Assembly (NCBI RefSeq): GCF_035594125.1
Contig: NC_087181.1
Location: 5,624,619 to 5,688,618 of the forward strand
DNA from: Scylla paramamosain
Taxonomy: Eukaryota > Arthropoda > Malacostraca > Decapoda > Portunidae
Direction of reading: 5' to 3'
Length of the DNA stretch: 64,000 nt
The position numbers and the translations under genes were made by a program. Position 1 is the first letter of the stretch. Each line of letters starts with the position of its first letter. The notes under the pieces are model-generated. The model saw nothing but the letters and a program-made list of their open reading frames with translations. It did not search any database and was not told where the DNA came from. This document shows positions 50,498 to 64,000 of this stretch, in pieces.

Positions 50498-53400
50498 AGA
50501 AACATTCAAAAGACACGGTTATGTTCTGTTTCTCGAAATAGAATGCTATTCATGGTTTTTAGCAGTTTGGTACCTAAGTTCAAAAGCTCTCATAATACAC
50601 GTCTCTAATAATATCTTATTGTATCCCATAAAGAGTAGTTTCCATGCTTTTTTGCTTTTTTCTATGTAACTGGCTCAAAACACTCGAAATACACATTTTT
50701 TGGTAACGTTATACTGTTTATTCTTAAAGAATTTTTGGATCCGTTTTATCGTTGCCTTACGTAAGAAGCTTAAAAAAACATTAAAGAGATGTTTTAGGTA
50801 ATATTGTTTTGTTCTTCCATATATGGTGTTTTCCATGCTTTTTAGCGTTTTGAACGTGCCTAGCACGTTCGTAAACGCTTAAATGACAGTGTTTCTGGAA
50901 TCTCGTTTCTTTTCCCCATACTGAGTAGTTTCCACTTATTTTGGTGTTTTCGTAGCTAACAATGTGAAATACACTCAAAATATACGTTTTCGGTTACGTT
51001 TCTCTGTTTCTCCATATAAAGTTCTAGTCATGCCTTTTAGCGTTTTGGTACCTAAGAAAATTTTTTTATCGCTTTGGTGCTTAGCACGTTCATAAAACAC
51101 ATAAAAGACAATGTTTCTGGAAATCTCGTTTTCTTTTCCCATATACAGTGATTTCCACGCATATTGTCATTGTGCACCTATGAATGTGAAATACACTCAA
51201 ATTATACGTTTTTTTGGTAATGAACTATTTCTCCATAAAATGTGATATTCATGTCTTTTAGTGTTTTGGTAACTAAGAAGCTCAAAAACACTCATGATAC
51301 ACATTTCTCGTAATGTATTTTCGTTTCCCTGTATAGTGTACTTTGTATGCATTTGGGCATTTTTGAAACTCTATAACATTACCAAAAAACAAGTATTTCG
51401 AGTTGTTTTGAGCTTGTTACGTTACCAAAACGTAAGTTGAAAAAGGGAAGCACATGAAAAGTATTCTATATGTAAAAAAAAAAAAAAAAATACCAGAAAA
51501 TGCATTTTGACGTTTTGACCTTTTGACGTATCTAATAAGCGCAAAAATACTCAAAAAAATCATTTTTGCTGATATTATTCAGTTTCTCCATAAAGGGTGT
51601 TTTACATATGTTTCAGCGTTTTGGTACATAAAAGTTCAAAAACACTCAAAAGACACGTTGTAATAATGTTTTTTATTCCAAAAAAGGTTGCTTTCTAATC
51701 TTTTTAGCGTTTTCGTTTCTAACACACTCGAAAACACTCAATAGACACGTTTCTGGTAATGCCATTTTGTTTCCCAATATAGAGAGCTTTGCATACATTT
51801 TGGCACTTTGGTAATTAACTATGTAAAACAAAGAATATCTCAAGATAAACGATTTTTGGTGATATTTTGTTACTCCATATAAAGTGCTCTTCACGCGTTT
51901 CAGAGTTTTAGTACCTAAGAAGCTGGCTTTAAAGGACTCATTATGCACATTTCTCGTAATGTCGCTCCGTTTCCTTATTTAGAGTTCTTCGTAAGCATTT
52001 TTAGCGTTTTGGAACCTATATGAAATAAAATACACGCTTATTGTTTATTGTTTTGTTTTTCATTATTTAGTGTTCTTAAGGCTGTAATACGTTTTGGTAC
52101 CTTAGAAGCTCAGAAACACTTATTCTACATGTATCTGCATCATCTCCGTGTATTCTGGCCTTTTGGTACATAAAGGGAAAAACACTAAAAATAAACGCTT
52201 TTAGTAATGTTCTTTTATTTCTCCATATAGAGTGCTGTTCACGCGTTTAAAAGTTTTAGTATATATAGAATCTGAAAAACACTTCTGAAAAAACATGTTT
52301 CTTGTAATGTCCCTTCATTTTCTTATATGAGGTGCTTTGCATCCATTTTGGCGTTTTTATAGCTAACAATGTAAGAGCACCCAAAACAGAGGTTTTTGGT
52401 AATGTTATTCTGTTTTTCCATAAAATGTGCTGTTCACGCGTTTTGGTACTTAAGAAGCTCATGAACACTTATAATACACGTTTCTTGTAATGTCTTTTTA
52501 TTTCTGAAATAGGTTATTTTCAATGAAATTTGGCGTTTTTGTACGTAAGTAGGTTAAAACATTGAAAATACACGCTTTTGGAAATATTATTTTGTTTCTA
52601 CGTGAACGGTAATTTGCGTGCCATTTAGCGTTTTGGTACGTAAAAAGTTCTAAAACACAAAACACTCATAAGACGCATTTTGTATTCCAATATGGAGTGC
52701 TTTATATTTATTTTAGCGTTTTCGTTCCTAAGACTCAAAAACACTAAAAAGACATTTATATGATAATGTCGTTTCGTTTCCCCATATGAAGTTCTTTACA
52801 TATATTTTAACGTTTGGTACCTAACATTGTGAAAAATAATCAAAACACGTTTTATTAATGTTATTCAGTTTCTACATATGGAGTGCCATTAACGCTATTT
52901 AGAATTTTGTTACCTAGGAAGCTCAAAAACAGTTACAATACATGTTTACGTTGATAAAGATTTGTTGAATGATATGAGGTATTTTTGCATACATTTTCCC
53001 GTTTCTGTAGGTAACAAGAATAAAAACACTCAAAATACACATTTTTGGTAATGTTTTTCTGCTTCTCCACAAAGGATGTTTTCCATGCGTTTTAGCGTTT
53101 AGCTACATAAAGATCAAAAACACTCAAAAGACACGCTTTTTATAATGTGTTATTGTCTTTCAATATAGAGTGCTTTCCATGCATTTTTATTGTTTTGGTG
53201 CCTAACAGGTTGAAAAAAAAAAGACAAAATATATTATTCTAGTAATGTCGTTTTTTTTCCCCCCATATAGAGTATTTCACATGGATTTTGGCGCTTTGGT
53301 ACCTAAGATTGTGAAAAAAAAAGTTGTTTTGTTCCTCCATATAGCGTGGTATTGACGCATTTTAGAGTTTTGGTCCTTAAGAAACTCAAAGGCACAATAC

Positions 53401-56400
53401 ACGCCTCTCGTAATATTTTTTTCGTTTCTCCATATAAGGTGCTTTCCATTTCTCCATAGGGTGCTTGTAAAAACACTCAAAATAGACATTTTTAGGAATG
53501 CTGTTCTGTTTCTCCATGTAAAGTGCTCTTCAATTGTTTTGTACCTAAGAAGCTCAGAAACACTTGTAATGTTGTAATATCGTTGTAATATCGTTTCGTA
53601 CGTAAAAACCCCAAACACATTGAAAAAAAAAAAAAACGTTTTTGGTAATGTTATTATGTTTCTTAATAAACTTTGCTTGCATGTATTTTAGTGTTTTCGT
53701 AAGTAGCTCGAAAACACTCAAAAGACAAGTTTTTTTTTTTTTCAAGACTGAAAACGTTTTTTTTTTTTTGGTTATTTCAATACTTTTTAGCGTTTTGGTT
53801 TCTAAAGCGATAAAAAAAAACAGTAAAAAGGCACGTTATTGTTTCGTTTCCCCATAGAAAGTTCTTTCCATGCATTTTGGCGTTTTATGAAAAAGACTAA
53901 AAAAATTTTTTTGATAATGTTCTTTTTATGCATATAGAGTATTATTCACGCGTTTTAACGGTTTCTTACCTCTGGTGAATAACACTTATAAGAAACATTT
54001 CTGATAGTTAAGTTTTGTTTTACCATATCGGGTATTTTGCACTCATTTTTCCATGTTTGTACCTAACAAGTTCAAAATTTCTCAAAATACAATTTTTTGC
54101 TAATGTTATTATGTTTGTTAATATAGGGTGTTTCGCATGCTTTTAAGTTTTTGATAACTAAGAAGCTCAAAAAGTCTCAAATGGTAATGCTATGTTTCCT
54201 TTCTTTTTTTTTTTTTTTCTTTTCCATATAGAATGCTATTCAGGCGTTTTTGCGTTTTTTTTTTCTTATTGGTACCTAAGAAGCTCAAAAATAATGAAAA
54301 CTGAAATTTCTGGAAGTATCGTCTCATTTCACGTTTTTTTTTTTCTAGCATTTTGGTACTTAACAAGCTCAAAAGAACTTAAAATATTCGTTGTTTATAA
54401 TGTCGTTTGTTTCCCAATGTAGAGTACTTTTCGTGTATTTTTACGTTTTGGTACCTAACATTGTGATAAAAACATTCAAAATACACGTTTTTAGTAATAA
54501 TTTTCTGTTTCTTCATATAGAGTGCTATTACGCATTTTTGCTTTTTAGTACCTAAGAAGCTCAAAAATACTTATACACAATTTTCATAATGTCTTTTCGT
54601 TTCCTCGTATAGAGTGGTTTGCATGCATATTCGCGTTTTGATATCTAACGAGCTCAAACACACTTAAAATATACGTTTTTGGTAACGTTGTTCTTTTTCT
54701 TTAAATGACGTGCTTTGCATGCATTTTGGTGTTTTGGTACCTGATAAGGTGAAAAACAATTAAAACGCACTTATTTGTATTACTGTTTTTATTCTTCATA
54801 TACAGTGCCGTTAACTTGTTTTAGTATTTTCCTACCTGAGAAGCTCAAAAACAATCATTATACACGTCTCTGGTAAAATTGTTTTGTTTCCCATTATAGA
54901 GTACTTTACGTGCATTTTGGCGTTTTTATACGTAAGAAATTCAAAATATTAAAAAAATTCGAGACTGGTAATGTTATTACGTTAGTTCATGAAAGGTATT
55001 TTGCATGCATTTGAGCATATTGTTATGAAAGAAAATTGAAAACACACAAAAGACACGATTTTGTTAATGTTCATTTGTATTCCCGAATAGGTTGCACACT
55101 TTTCTGGCAATGCCTTTTCATTTCCCCACAGAGAGTGCTTTCCATGCATTTTGTCGTTTTGGTACCTAACATAAAAAAAAAAAAAAGTTAAACACTTTTT
55201 TCGTAATATTTCTCCATCTTAAATGCTATTCACACGTTTCAGCATTTCGGTACCTAAGAATCTTAAAAACACTGACTTTCTGATGATATCGTTTTGTTTC
55301 ATCATATAGGGTAGTTTCCAAGTATTTTGACGTTTTGGTACCTAACACTGTGAAACACACTCCAAAAATACGATTTTGGGTAATTTGTTCTGTTTTTCCA
55401 TATTTAGTGTTATTCATGTGTTTTACTGTTTTGGTACGTAAGAAGCACAAAAACACTGAAATACACATCTGCCGCAATGTCTTTCGATTTCCTCATATAG
55501 TGTAAATTGCATGCATTTTGGCGTTTTTATATGTAACAAGTTCAAGAACACACAAAATACTTATTTTTGGTTAGGATATTTTGTTTCACCACGAAGGTGT
55601 TTTAATGCGTTTTAACGTTCTGATACGTAAGTAGCTCAAAAGCACTTAAAAGACACGTTTTTTATAAAGTTTTGTTTTCCTATATAGGGTACTTCCATGC
55701 TTTTTAGAGTTTTGGTGCTTAACACGCACGCACTGAAAATACACGTTTCTGGAAAGTGTGTTTCTTTTACAGATAAAGGTTGTTTTACATGCATTTTGAC
55801 ATAATGCTACCTACCAATGTGAAAAACATCTTTTTCGTAATATTGTTTTGTTTCTTGAAATAGAGTGATATTAACGCATTTTCGTGTTTTTGGTACCATA
55901 AAAGCTCAAAAACATTTATAATACCTACATGTTTCTGGTAATGTCTATTCGTTTCCCCATATGCTTTTTCCCGTTTTTCTATGTAACGACCTCAAAAACA
56001 CTCGAAAATAGTAATTTTATTCTTTTATTTATTTATTTATTTTTTTGCATAAAGTGTGTTTTGCATGCGTCATATCGTTTTGGTACATATGAAGTTCAAC
56101 AGCACTGAAAATACACGTTTTTCTTAATGTTATTTTGTATTACCATATATCGTTTTGCTGTGTAACAGGCTCAAAAACAATCAAAAGACATGTTTCTGGT
56201 AATGCCGTATTGTTTAACAATATAGAAGACTTTTCATGCATTTTTTTGCGTTTTTGTACCTAATAATATGAAAAAAACACACAAAAAATACACATTTTGG
56301 TCATGCCGTTCTGTTTCTACTTATAGTTATAGTTATTTATTTATGCGTTTTAGCCTTTTGATACCTAAGAAGCTCTAAAAACATTCATAATACATGTTTC

Positions 56401-59400
56401 TCGTAATGCTTTTTCGTTGCCCCATCTAGGGTACTTTCTATGCATTTTGGCGTTTTTCTTCGTAAGAATCTCAAAACACTCAAAATATTTGTTTTTCAAA
56501 TTATTGTTTTTCCATAAAGGGTGTTTTATACGCTTTTTTACGCTTTTTGGTACGAAAGACGTTCAAAAACACTCAACAGAATTTTTTCATGCTCTTTTTC
56601 GTTTTGTTGGTGAACACACACATAAACACTGAAAAGATAGTTTTTTTGGAAATCTTGTTTCCTTACCCCATATATAATGCGTTGCATGCATTTTTGTCAT
56701 TTTTTATCTAACAATGTGAAATACGCTTAAAATTTGGGAATATTTTTTTTTTCATATAGAGTGCTATTCCTGCGTTTTCATGTTTTAATAAATAAGAACC
56801 TTAAAAATGCTCAAAATACACGTTTCTCGTAAAGACTTTTCGTTACCTCATATAGGAGTACGATTTTGTAAGTTTTTGTATGTAACAAGCTGAAAAGATT
56901 CAAAATAGTTTTATTTGCTAATGTTATTCCGTCACTCCATATAACGTGTTTTGCATGCATTTTATTGTTTTCGTATGTAAGTAGTTGAAAACACTGAAAA
57001 AGTCACTTTTATTTTTATTTATTCCCCATATAGGGTGCTTTTTCTTCATAAATACTCAAAAGACACGATTCTTGAAATCTAGTTTTCTTTCCTTATTGAA
57101 GATGCTTTGCATGTTTTGTTTTTCTGACGTTTTGTCACCTAACGATAAGAAATACACTAAAAATACACGTTTCTGGTAATGTTCAGTTTTTATTTATTTA
57201 TTTATTATTTTTTTTCAATATAGAGTGTTTTTTATGGCTTTTAGTGTTTTGTTACCTAAGAAACTTAAAAACACTCATATGAGAAATACGTGTTTCTCGT
57301 AACGTCTTTTCGTTTACCCATATATGCTACTTTTCATGCATTTTGACGTTTTTCTACGTAATAAGCACAAAAACACTATTTCTTTTATTATAATGCTACT
57401 ATGTTTCTCCATAAAGTAATGTCACTTCGGTTTCCCATATAAGTAAGAGCTTTGCATGCATTTTGTCGTTTTGGTACATAATAATTTGAAAACACTTAAA
57501 ATACACTCTTTTTGAGAATGTTCTGTTTCTCCATATAGACAATTCTATATTCAGCGTTTTTATTCCTAATAAACTCAAAACACTTTTATTACATATTTCT
57601 CGTAAAGTCTTTTTGTTTCTTCATACTGGGTACTTTCCATGCATTTTGGCGTTTTTCTACCTACCAAGATCCGAAATACCCAAAATACTTGTTTTCGGTA
57701 ATGTTTTTCTGTTTCTCCATAAAAGGTGTTTTGCATGCATTTTAGCGTTTTAGTACGCCAACAGTTCAAAAACACTGAAAAGAGACGTTTTTGGTAGTTA
57801 TTTTATTTTTCAACATGCTGTGATTTTCATGCTTTTTAGTGTTTTGGTGCCTAGTACTCTCATAAACACTCAAAAGACATGTTCCTGGAAATCTCCCCTC
57901 CTTTCCATGTACAAGGTGCTTTTCTTGTATTTTTGTGTTTTGGTACATAACAATGTGGAATACACTCAAATTACATTTTTTTGGTAATATTCTGTTTCTC
58001 ATATAGAGTGCTATTTATGCGTTTCATTGTTTTGGTACTGAAGAAGCTCAAAAAAACACTAATAATACAGGTTTCTTGTAATGTCTTTTCGTTTCCTCCT
58101 ATGGAGTACTGTGCACGGACTTTAGCCTCTTTATACGTAACAAGTTCAAAACAATCCAAATAATTATGTTTGGTAATGTTATTTTGTTTCTACATAAAGC
58201 GTGGTTTTTGAGGCGTTTTAGAGTTTTCGTACATAAGTAGTTTAAAAACGCTGAAAAGAAACGTTTTTGGTAATGTTGTTTGGCTGTCTTACATAAGGTG
58301 CTTCCCTTGCTTATCAATTTTTTTAGTGCCTAACACGCTCATAAAATCTCAAAAGACACATTTCTAAGTCTTGTATATGTTACTATTATGGGCTGATTTA
58401 CGTACATTTTGCCGTTTTACTACATAAGAATATGAAATACATTGAAAATGTTTTTTGGTATGTTGTTCTGTTTCTCCATATATATTTCAATTCTGGCGCT
58501 TTCGAGTTTTTTTTTTTTTTTACCCAGTATGTTAAAAACACTCATAATACACTTTTTTTCGGAATGTCTTTTCGTTTCGTCATATAAGGTACTTTCCATG
58601 CTTTTTCATGTTATTGTACTTAACAAGATCATAAACAATGAACACATTTTTTTTTTTTCATAAACAGGGTTTTGCATGCGTTTTAACGTTTTGTTACGTA
58701 AGTAGTTTAAAACACTCAAAAGACACGTTTTTCATAATGATTTATCTTCGCATATAGAATGCTTCATATGTTTTTTTTTAGCATTTTTCTGGATAATACC
58801 TTCATAAAAATTCAAAAAACACGTTCGTGGAAAAGCCATTTTCTTTCCACAAATAGTGTGCTTTTCATACATTTTGCGTGCAAACATTTGCATACATATA
58901 GAGTGCTATTCAATCTATTTCAAGTTTTCGTACCTAAAATGCAGAAAAAAAAAACATTCATAAATACACGTTTCTCGTAATGCCTTTTCGTTTACTCATA
59001 TAAGGTACTTTCCATACTTTTGACGTTTTTGTACGTAACAAGCTGAAAACACTCAAAATACTTGTTTTTGCGAATGCTATAATCTTTCTCCATAAAGTGT
59101 GTTTTGCATGCGTTTTATTGTTTTGGTACGTAAGAAGATCGAAAACACCCAAAGGACACGTTTTTCGTAATTTTGTTTTGTATTGGCATACAAGGTGAAA
59201 TCCATGCTTTTTAATGTTTTCGTGTCGTACACGCTCAAAAACACTTATAAGACACGTTTCTGGTAATGTCGTTACGCTTCTTCATATTGGAGGCTTTGCA
59301 TGCATTTTCGCGTTTTGATAACTAACAATGTAAAAACAATCAAAAAGACAGATTTTCATTAATGTTCTGGTTTTCCGTATAAAATACTATTCATGTGTTT

Positions 59401-62400
59401 TAGAGTTTTAGTAACGCTTATAATACACGTCTCTGGTAATGTTCTCTCGTTTCCTCATATAGGGTATTTTGCATGTATTTCAATGCTATAAATACTTATG
59501 TTTTGCAATATTATTCTGTTTCTACAAGAAGGTTGTTTTGCATGCGTTTAAGTGATTTAGTATGTAAGAAGCTCAAAAACGTTTAAAAGACATCTTTTTT
59601 GTAAAAGTTGTTTTGTTTTCTCATATAGGTTGTCTTTCATGTTTTTTTTTAACGTTATGTTGCTTAACACGCTGAAAACATTCAAAAGACATGTTTCTGG
59701 AAAATTTGACTCCTTTTCTCATGTAGGCTTTATTGCATGCTTTTTGCCGTTTTGCTACCTAACAATGTGAAATATACTTATTATTCTGTTTCTCCAAGAA
59801 GGTTGTTTTGCATGTGTTTAAGTGATTTAATATGTAAGAACCTCAAAAACGTTTAAAAGACATCTAATTCGTAAAGTTGTTTTCTTTTCCCATATAGGTT
59901 AATTTTCATGTCTTTTTTTTTTTAACGTTATGTTACTTAACACGTTCAAAACATTCAAGACATGTTTCTGGAAAACTGGTGACTTTGGATGCATTTTGGC
60001 GTCTTGGTACCTAATAATGTGAAAACATTCAAAATATACGTTTTTGTTTATTTTATTCTGTTTCTCCATATCCAGTGATATTAATTCGTTTTAGCGTTTT
60101 TTTTTTTTTAGCTGAAAAACTCTCATAATACATATTCTTCGTAATGTCTTTTAGTTTCCTTATGTAGAGTACTTGGCATGCATTTTATAAATTTTTCTAC
60201 ATAATCTGAAAAAAACACAAAATATACGTTTTTTTTTTTTTTTTTGTAAAGATATACTGTTTCTCTATTAAGGTTTTTTTGCATGCTTCTCAGCGTTTTG
60301 GTACATAAGTAACTCAAAAACAATGAAAAGAGACGTTTATGGTAATATAGTTTACTTTTCGTATATACGATGCTTTCCATGTTTTAATCGTTTTGGTGCC
60401 TATATCGCTAATACCTATATCGCTTGATACCTAAAAAAAATAAATAAAAAACTCCCATAGTAGAGTTTTTTTGTAATGACATTTCGTTTCGTAATATAAG
60501 GTACTTTGCATGCATTTTTGCGTTTTTTTCTTTTATTTTTTTTGTACGTAAAAAGATAAAACACTCAAATTAGTTATTTTAGGTAATGTTCTTCTGTTTC
60601 TCCATAAAAGGGTGTTATTGAATGCATTTTAGTGTTTTGGTACGTAAGTACCTCAAAAACACTCAACAGACACTTTTTTTTTTTTTTTCATATGGTGGGT
60701 TTTTCCATGCATTTTGACGTTTTGGTACATAATAATTGGAAAAACACCCAAATACATGTTTTTGGTAATGTTGTTATGTTTCTCGATATAGCGTGTTACT
60801 CATTTGTTGTAACATTTTAGTATCTATGAAGCTCAAAATACATATCTCTTGTAATGTATTTTTTTTTTTATTTACCTTTACATCCATTTTGGTATTTTCT
60901 ATATAACAAACTAAAATACACACAAAATACTTGTTTTTGGTAATGTTGTTCTGTTTCTCGATAAAGGGTCCTTTTAAATGCGTTTAAGCGTTTTGGTAGG
61001 TAAGAAACTGAAAAAAAAAAGTAAAACACTTTTTTGGTAATGTTGGTTTTTATTCTCATATAGGATGATTTCAATGCCTTTTAGCGTTTTGGTGCCTAGT
61101 ATTCATAAAAATGCGCAAAAAATTCGATTTTTGGATTGTCGTTTCGTCTCTATAAAAGTGCTTTTCCATGCATTTATCTCCGTAACAAATTCAAAAACAA
61201 TAAAAAAAACACGTTTTTTGGTAAAGTTATACTGTTTCTCAACAAAGGGCTTTTACATGCTTGTCAGCGTTTTGGTAATACTGTTTTCTTTTCCCTTTTC
61301 CCCTTTTCTCTTCCCTTTTCCCTATGCTTTTTATCGTTTTGGTGTCTACAACGCTCATAAAAACTCTAAAGACACGTTTATCGAAATCTCGTTTCCTTTA
61401 CCCATATAGAGTACTTTGCATGCATTTTCGCGTTTTGATACCTAACTGTAGTATACACTTAAAATACACGTTTTTGGTCATGATATTGTGTTTCACCAAA
61501 TAAAGTGCTATTGATACATTTTATTGTTTTGGTACGTAAGTAGCTCAAAAACACCCGTGATAAACGTTTTTCATAATGTCTTGTCATTTTTCCATATACG
61601 GTACCTTGGATGCATTTTGGCATTTTTGTACGTAACAAGCTCAAAACACTGAAAATAGTTGTTTTTGGTAATGTTACTGTTTCTCCATAAAGGGTGTTTT
61701 TGCATACATTTTAGCTTATCATTATGTGGTGGGCTTTCCAAGCATTTTGGCGTTTTGATACCTAATAATGGAGAAAAAAAAAAACACACAAAATGCACGT
61801 TCTGGTTATGTTGTTCTGCTTTTCAATGTTGAGTGCTATTCATTTGTTTTAGCATTTTTTTTTTTTTACCTAAGAGTCTCAAAAAATCTTTTAATACACG
61901 TTTTCTGTAATGTCTTTTCGTTTCCCCATATAGAGTGGTTTGCATGCATTTTCTCATTTTCTGCGTAACAAGCTCAAACACATTCAAAATGCACTCTTTT
62001 GGTAAAGTTATAATGTTTCTTTATAAAGGGTGTTTTTGCATGTTTTTCAGCGTTTTGGTATATAAAAAGGTTAGAAACACTGAAAAGAGACGTTTTTGGT
62101 AATATTATTTTATTTTCCCATATAAAGTGTTTTCCATGCTTTTATTTTTATCATTGACAAGCCTAGCACGCTCATAAAAATTCAAAATGCAGGTTTTTGG
62201 ACATTTCGTTTCCTTTCCACATATAGGGTTGTTTGCATGCATTTTGTCGTTTTTGGTACCTAACAATGAGAAATACACTCAAAATACATGTTTTTGATAA
62301 TCTGTTTCTCTATACAGAGCGCTATTCTTGCATTTTAGAGATTGGTAACTAAGAAGATCAAAAACGCATTTGGTAATGTTATTTTGTTTCTCCATATAGA

Positions 62401-64000
62401 GTGCTATTCGGGCGTTTTAGCGTTTTGTAACCAAAGAAACTAAGAAACTCTCATGATAAACGTTTCTTTTCTGCGTAACTAGCTGAAAAAAAAAAAACTG
62501 AAAATACGTTTTCGGTAAAATTATACTTTTTCTCCATAAAGTGTTTTTTGCAAGCGTTTCAGCGATTTGGCACTTAAGTAGCTCAAAAACACTGAAAGAG
62601 ACCCCATAAAAGGTGTATTCCCATAAAGGGTGCTTTCCACACTATATATATCCTTTTAGTGCCAAGGACGCTCATAAACACTCAAACAAAACGCTTCTTG
62701 AGGTTTCATTTTCTTTCCCCATATAGGGTGCCTGACATGCATTTTGACATTTTGTTACCTAACAATATTAAACACTTAAAATACAAGTGTTTGTATATGT
62801 TATTCCTTTTCTTCATATAGAATGTCGTTGATGCGTTTAAGCGTATTTTTTTTTTTTTACCTAAGAACCTCATAAATGTTCATAATACAAATTTCTCTTA
62901 AAGACCTTTCCCTTCGCCAAATAGAGTAATTTACATGCATTTTGGCGTTTTTGTACGTAACAACCTCAAAACAATCAAAATCCTTATTTTTAATAATGTC
63001 ATTTTTGTTTCTTCATTGTGGGTGTTTTGCATGCGTTTTAGCGTTTTGAAACGTAAGAAGGTGAAAAAAAAAAACATCTAAAAGTCACGCTCTCTATAAT
63101 GTTGTTTTCTACTTCCATATAGTGATTCGCATGCTTTTAAGCGATGTGGTGCCGACATCCTCAAAACACTGAAAACACACGTTTCTGGTAATGTCGGTTC
63201 GTGTCCCAATATAGGAAAATTTCCATGATTTTTTGGGGTTTGGTACCTCTGTAAAAAAAAGTCAAAATATACGTTTTTCGCAGTTATTCTGTTTCTCAAT
63301 ATATAATGCTATTCATGCGCTTTATCGTTTTTATACGTAAGAAGTTCAAAAATATTCATAATACTTGTTTTGACTAGTGTCTTTTCCATTTTTCATAGCT
63401 TGTAATTTCCATACATCTTTCTCCGTAAGAAGCCCAAAACCTCGAAACCTTTTTTTTTTTTTTTATATCTGTTTCATCTATTAAGGGTGTTTTACATACG
63501 TTTTTCTTTTCATTTTTTCTTTGTACGTAAATGGCTCAAAAGCGCTGAAAAGAGACAATTTGGATAATGATGTTTTCTTTTCTCAAGTAGGGTGCTTTCC
63601 ATCCGTTTTAGTGTTTTGGTGCCTACCACGTTCATAAACACTCAAAAGAGAAGTCTATTGGAAGCGTCGATTCTTTACCCAATATAGGGTGATTTGCATG
63701 CATTATTACGTTTTGTTATCTAACGATGTGAAATGCCTTCAAAACACTCGTTTTTGGTAATGTTGTTCTGATTCTTCATAATATAGTTTTCGAGTTTTAG
63801 TACCTAAAAAGCTCAGAAACACTCAAAATGCTTGTTTTTTGGCAATTGTTTCAACGTAAAGGGTGGTTTGCTTGCGTTTTAGCGTTTTTGTACGTAATTA
63901 GCTCAAAAACACTCAAAAGACATGTTTTTTTTAGTAATGTTCTTTTCTTCCCCATATAGGTTTTTTTTATATTTTTTTTATTTATTTATTATTTTTTTCT
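50498..64000 (+). repeat. Satellite array, long plus block to the window end
   Basis: About 13.5 kb in plus orientation, best around 57.2-58.3 kb for reading the five-monomer order. A: TCGTAATGTCTTTTCG and GTACGTAACAAGCTC. B: CTCCATAAAGGGTG and GTACGTAAGTAGCTC. C: TTTCCATGCTTTTTAG and GTGCCTAACACGCTCAT. D: CTGGAAATCTCGTTTCC and ACCTAACAATGTGAAA. E: TGCTATTCATGCGTTTTAG and CCTAAGAAGCTC. Single monomers measure about 95-96 bp (59156-59251 for one C type). A minus-orientation island of about 140 bp lies at about 51370-51510; it is the same junction seen at 17412 and 29535. The block runs past the window edge into T- and TTTA-rich sequence. Confidence 0.9.
59510..59975. repeat. Local tandem duplication of about 270 bp within the satellite
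   Basis: TATTATTCTGTTTCT, AAGAAGGTTGTTTTGCATG, AAGTGATTTA, GTTTAAAAGACATCT, TTTTTAACGTTATGTT and GACATGTTTCTGGAAAA occur twice, the last near 59688 and 59959. The same doublet, inverted, is at about 21350-21840 in the other arm, so it predates the inverted duplication. Confidence 0.85.

Overview
This window looks like a piece of an animal nuclear genome. I see no bacterial-style gene packing, no rRNA or tRNA, and no host protein-coding exon I would defend. Very long (TA)n tracts, other dense microsatellites and several copies of one LINE-like retrotransposon point to an arthropod. A decapod crustacean, perhaps a crab, is my best guess, but that is inference and not something the sequence proves.

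Layout. 1-8084: mostly single-copy-looking DNA broken up by microsatellites (TC, CTG, GGT, GT, TCC, CAC, CA, TAT and three long TA arrays, the largest about 630 bp), plus two truncated copies of a non-LTR retrotransposon (4721-5565 on +, 6040-8084 on -). 8085-64000: almost entirely one AT-rich satellite DNA. Its monomer is about 95-96 bp. Five monomer types (here A-E) follow each other in fixed order, giving a higher-order repeat of about 475 bp. The array is not uniformly head-to-tail: it changes orientation at about a dozen points and is a mosaic of local direct and inverted duplications. The largest is an imperfect inverted duplication with arms at about 18.97-32.2 kb and 46.9-61.45 kb, centred near 39.5-40 kb, where the array also switches orientation.

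Inside the satellite there are: one nearly complete non-LTR retrotransposon (43511-46787) with a 961-codon ORF carrying an AP-type endonuclease and a reverse transcriptase (YADD); an internal RT fragment of the same family (16038-16423, minus); a C-terminal scrap of a second, RTE-like LINE (35519-35714); seven long (TA)n arrays; and several short fold-back palindromes.

The only protein-coding gene I support is the retrotransposon ORF. The many open frames elsewhere are translations of TA, TAT or homopolymer tracts or of the satellite, and are not annotated. The most interesting content is structural: a five-monomer satellite, possibly undescribed, with phase-preserving inversions, TA-cored palindromes and paralogous segments that let one read off the order of insertions and expansions.
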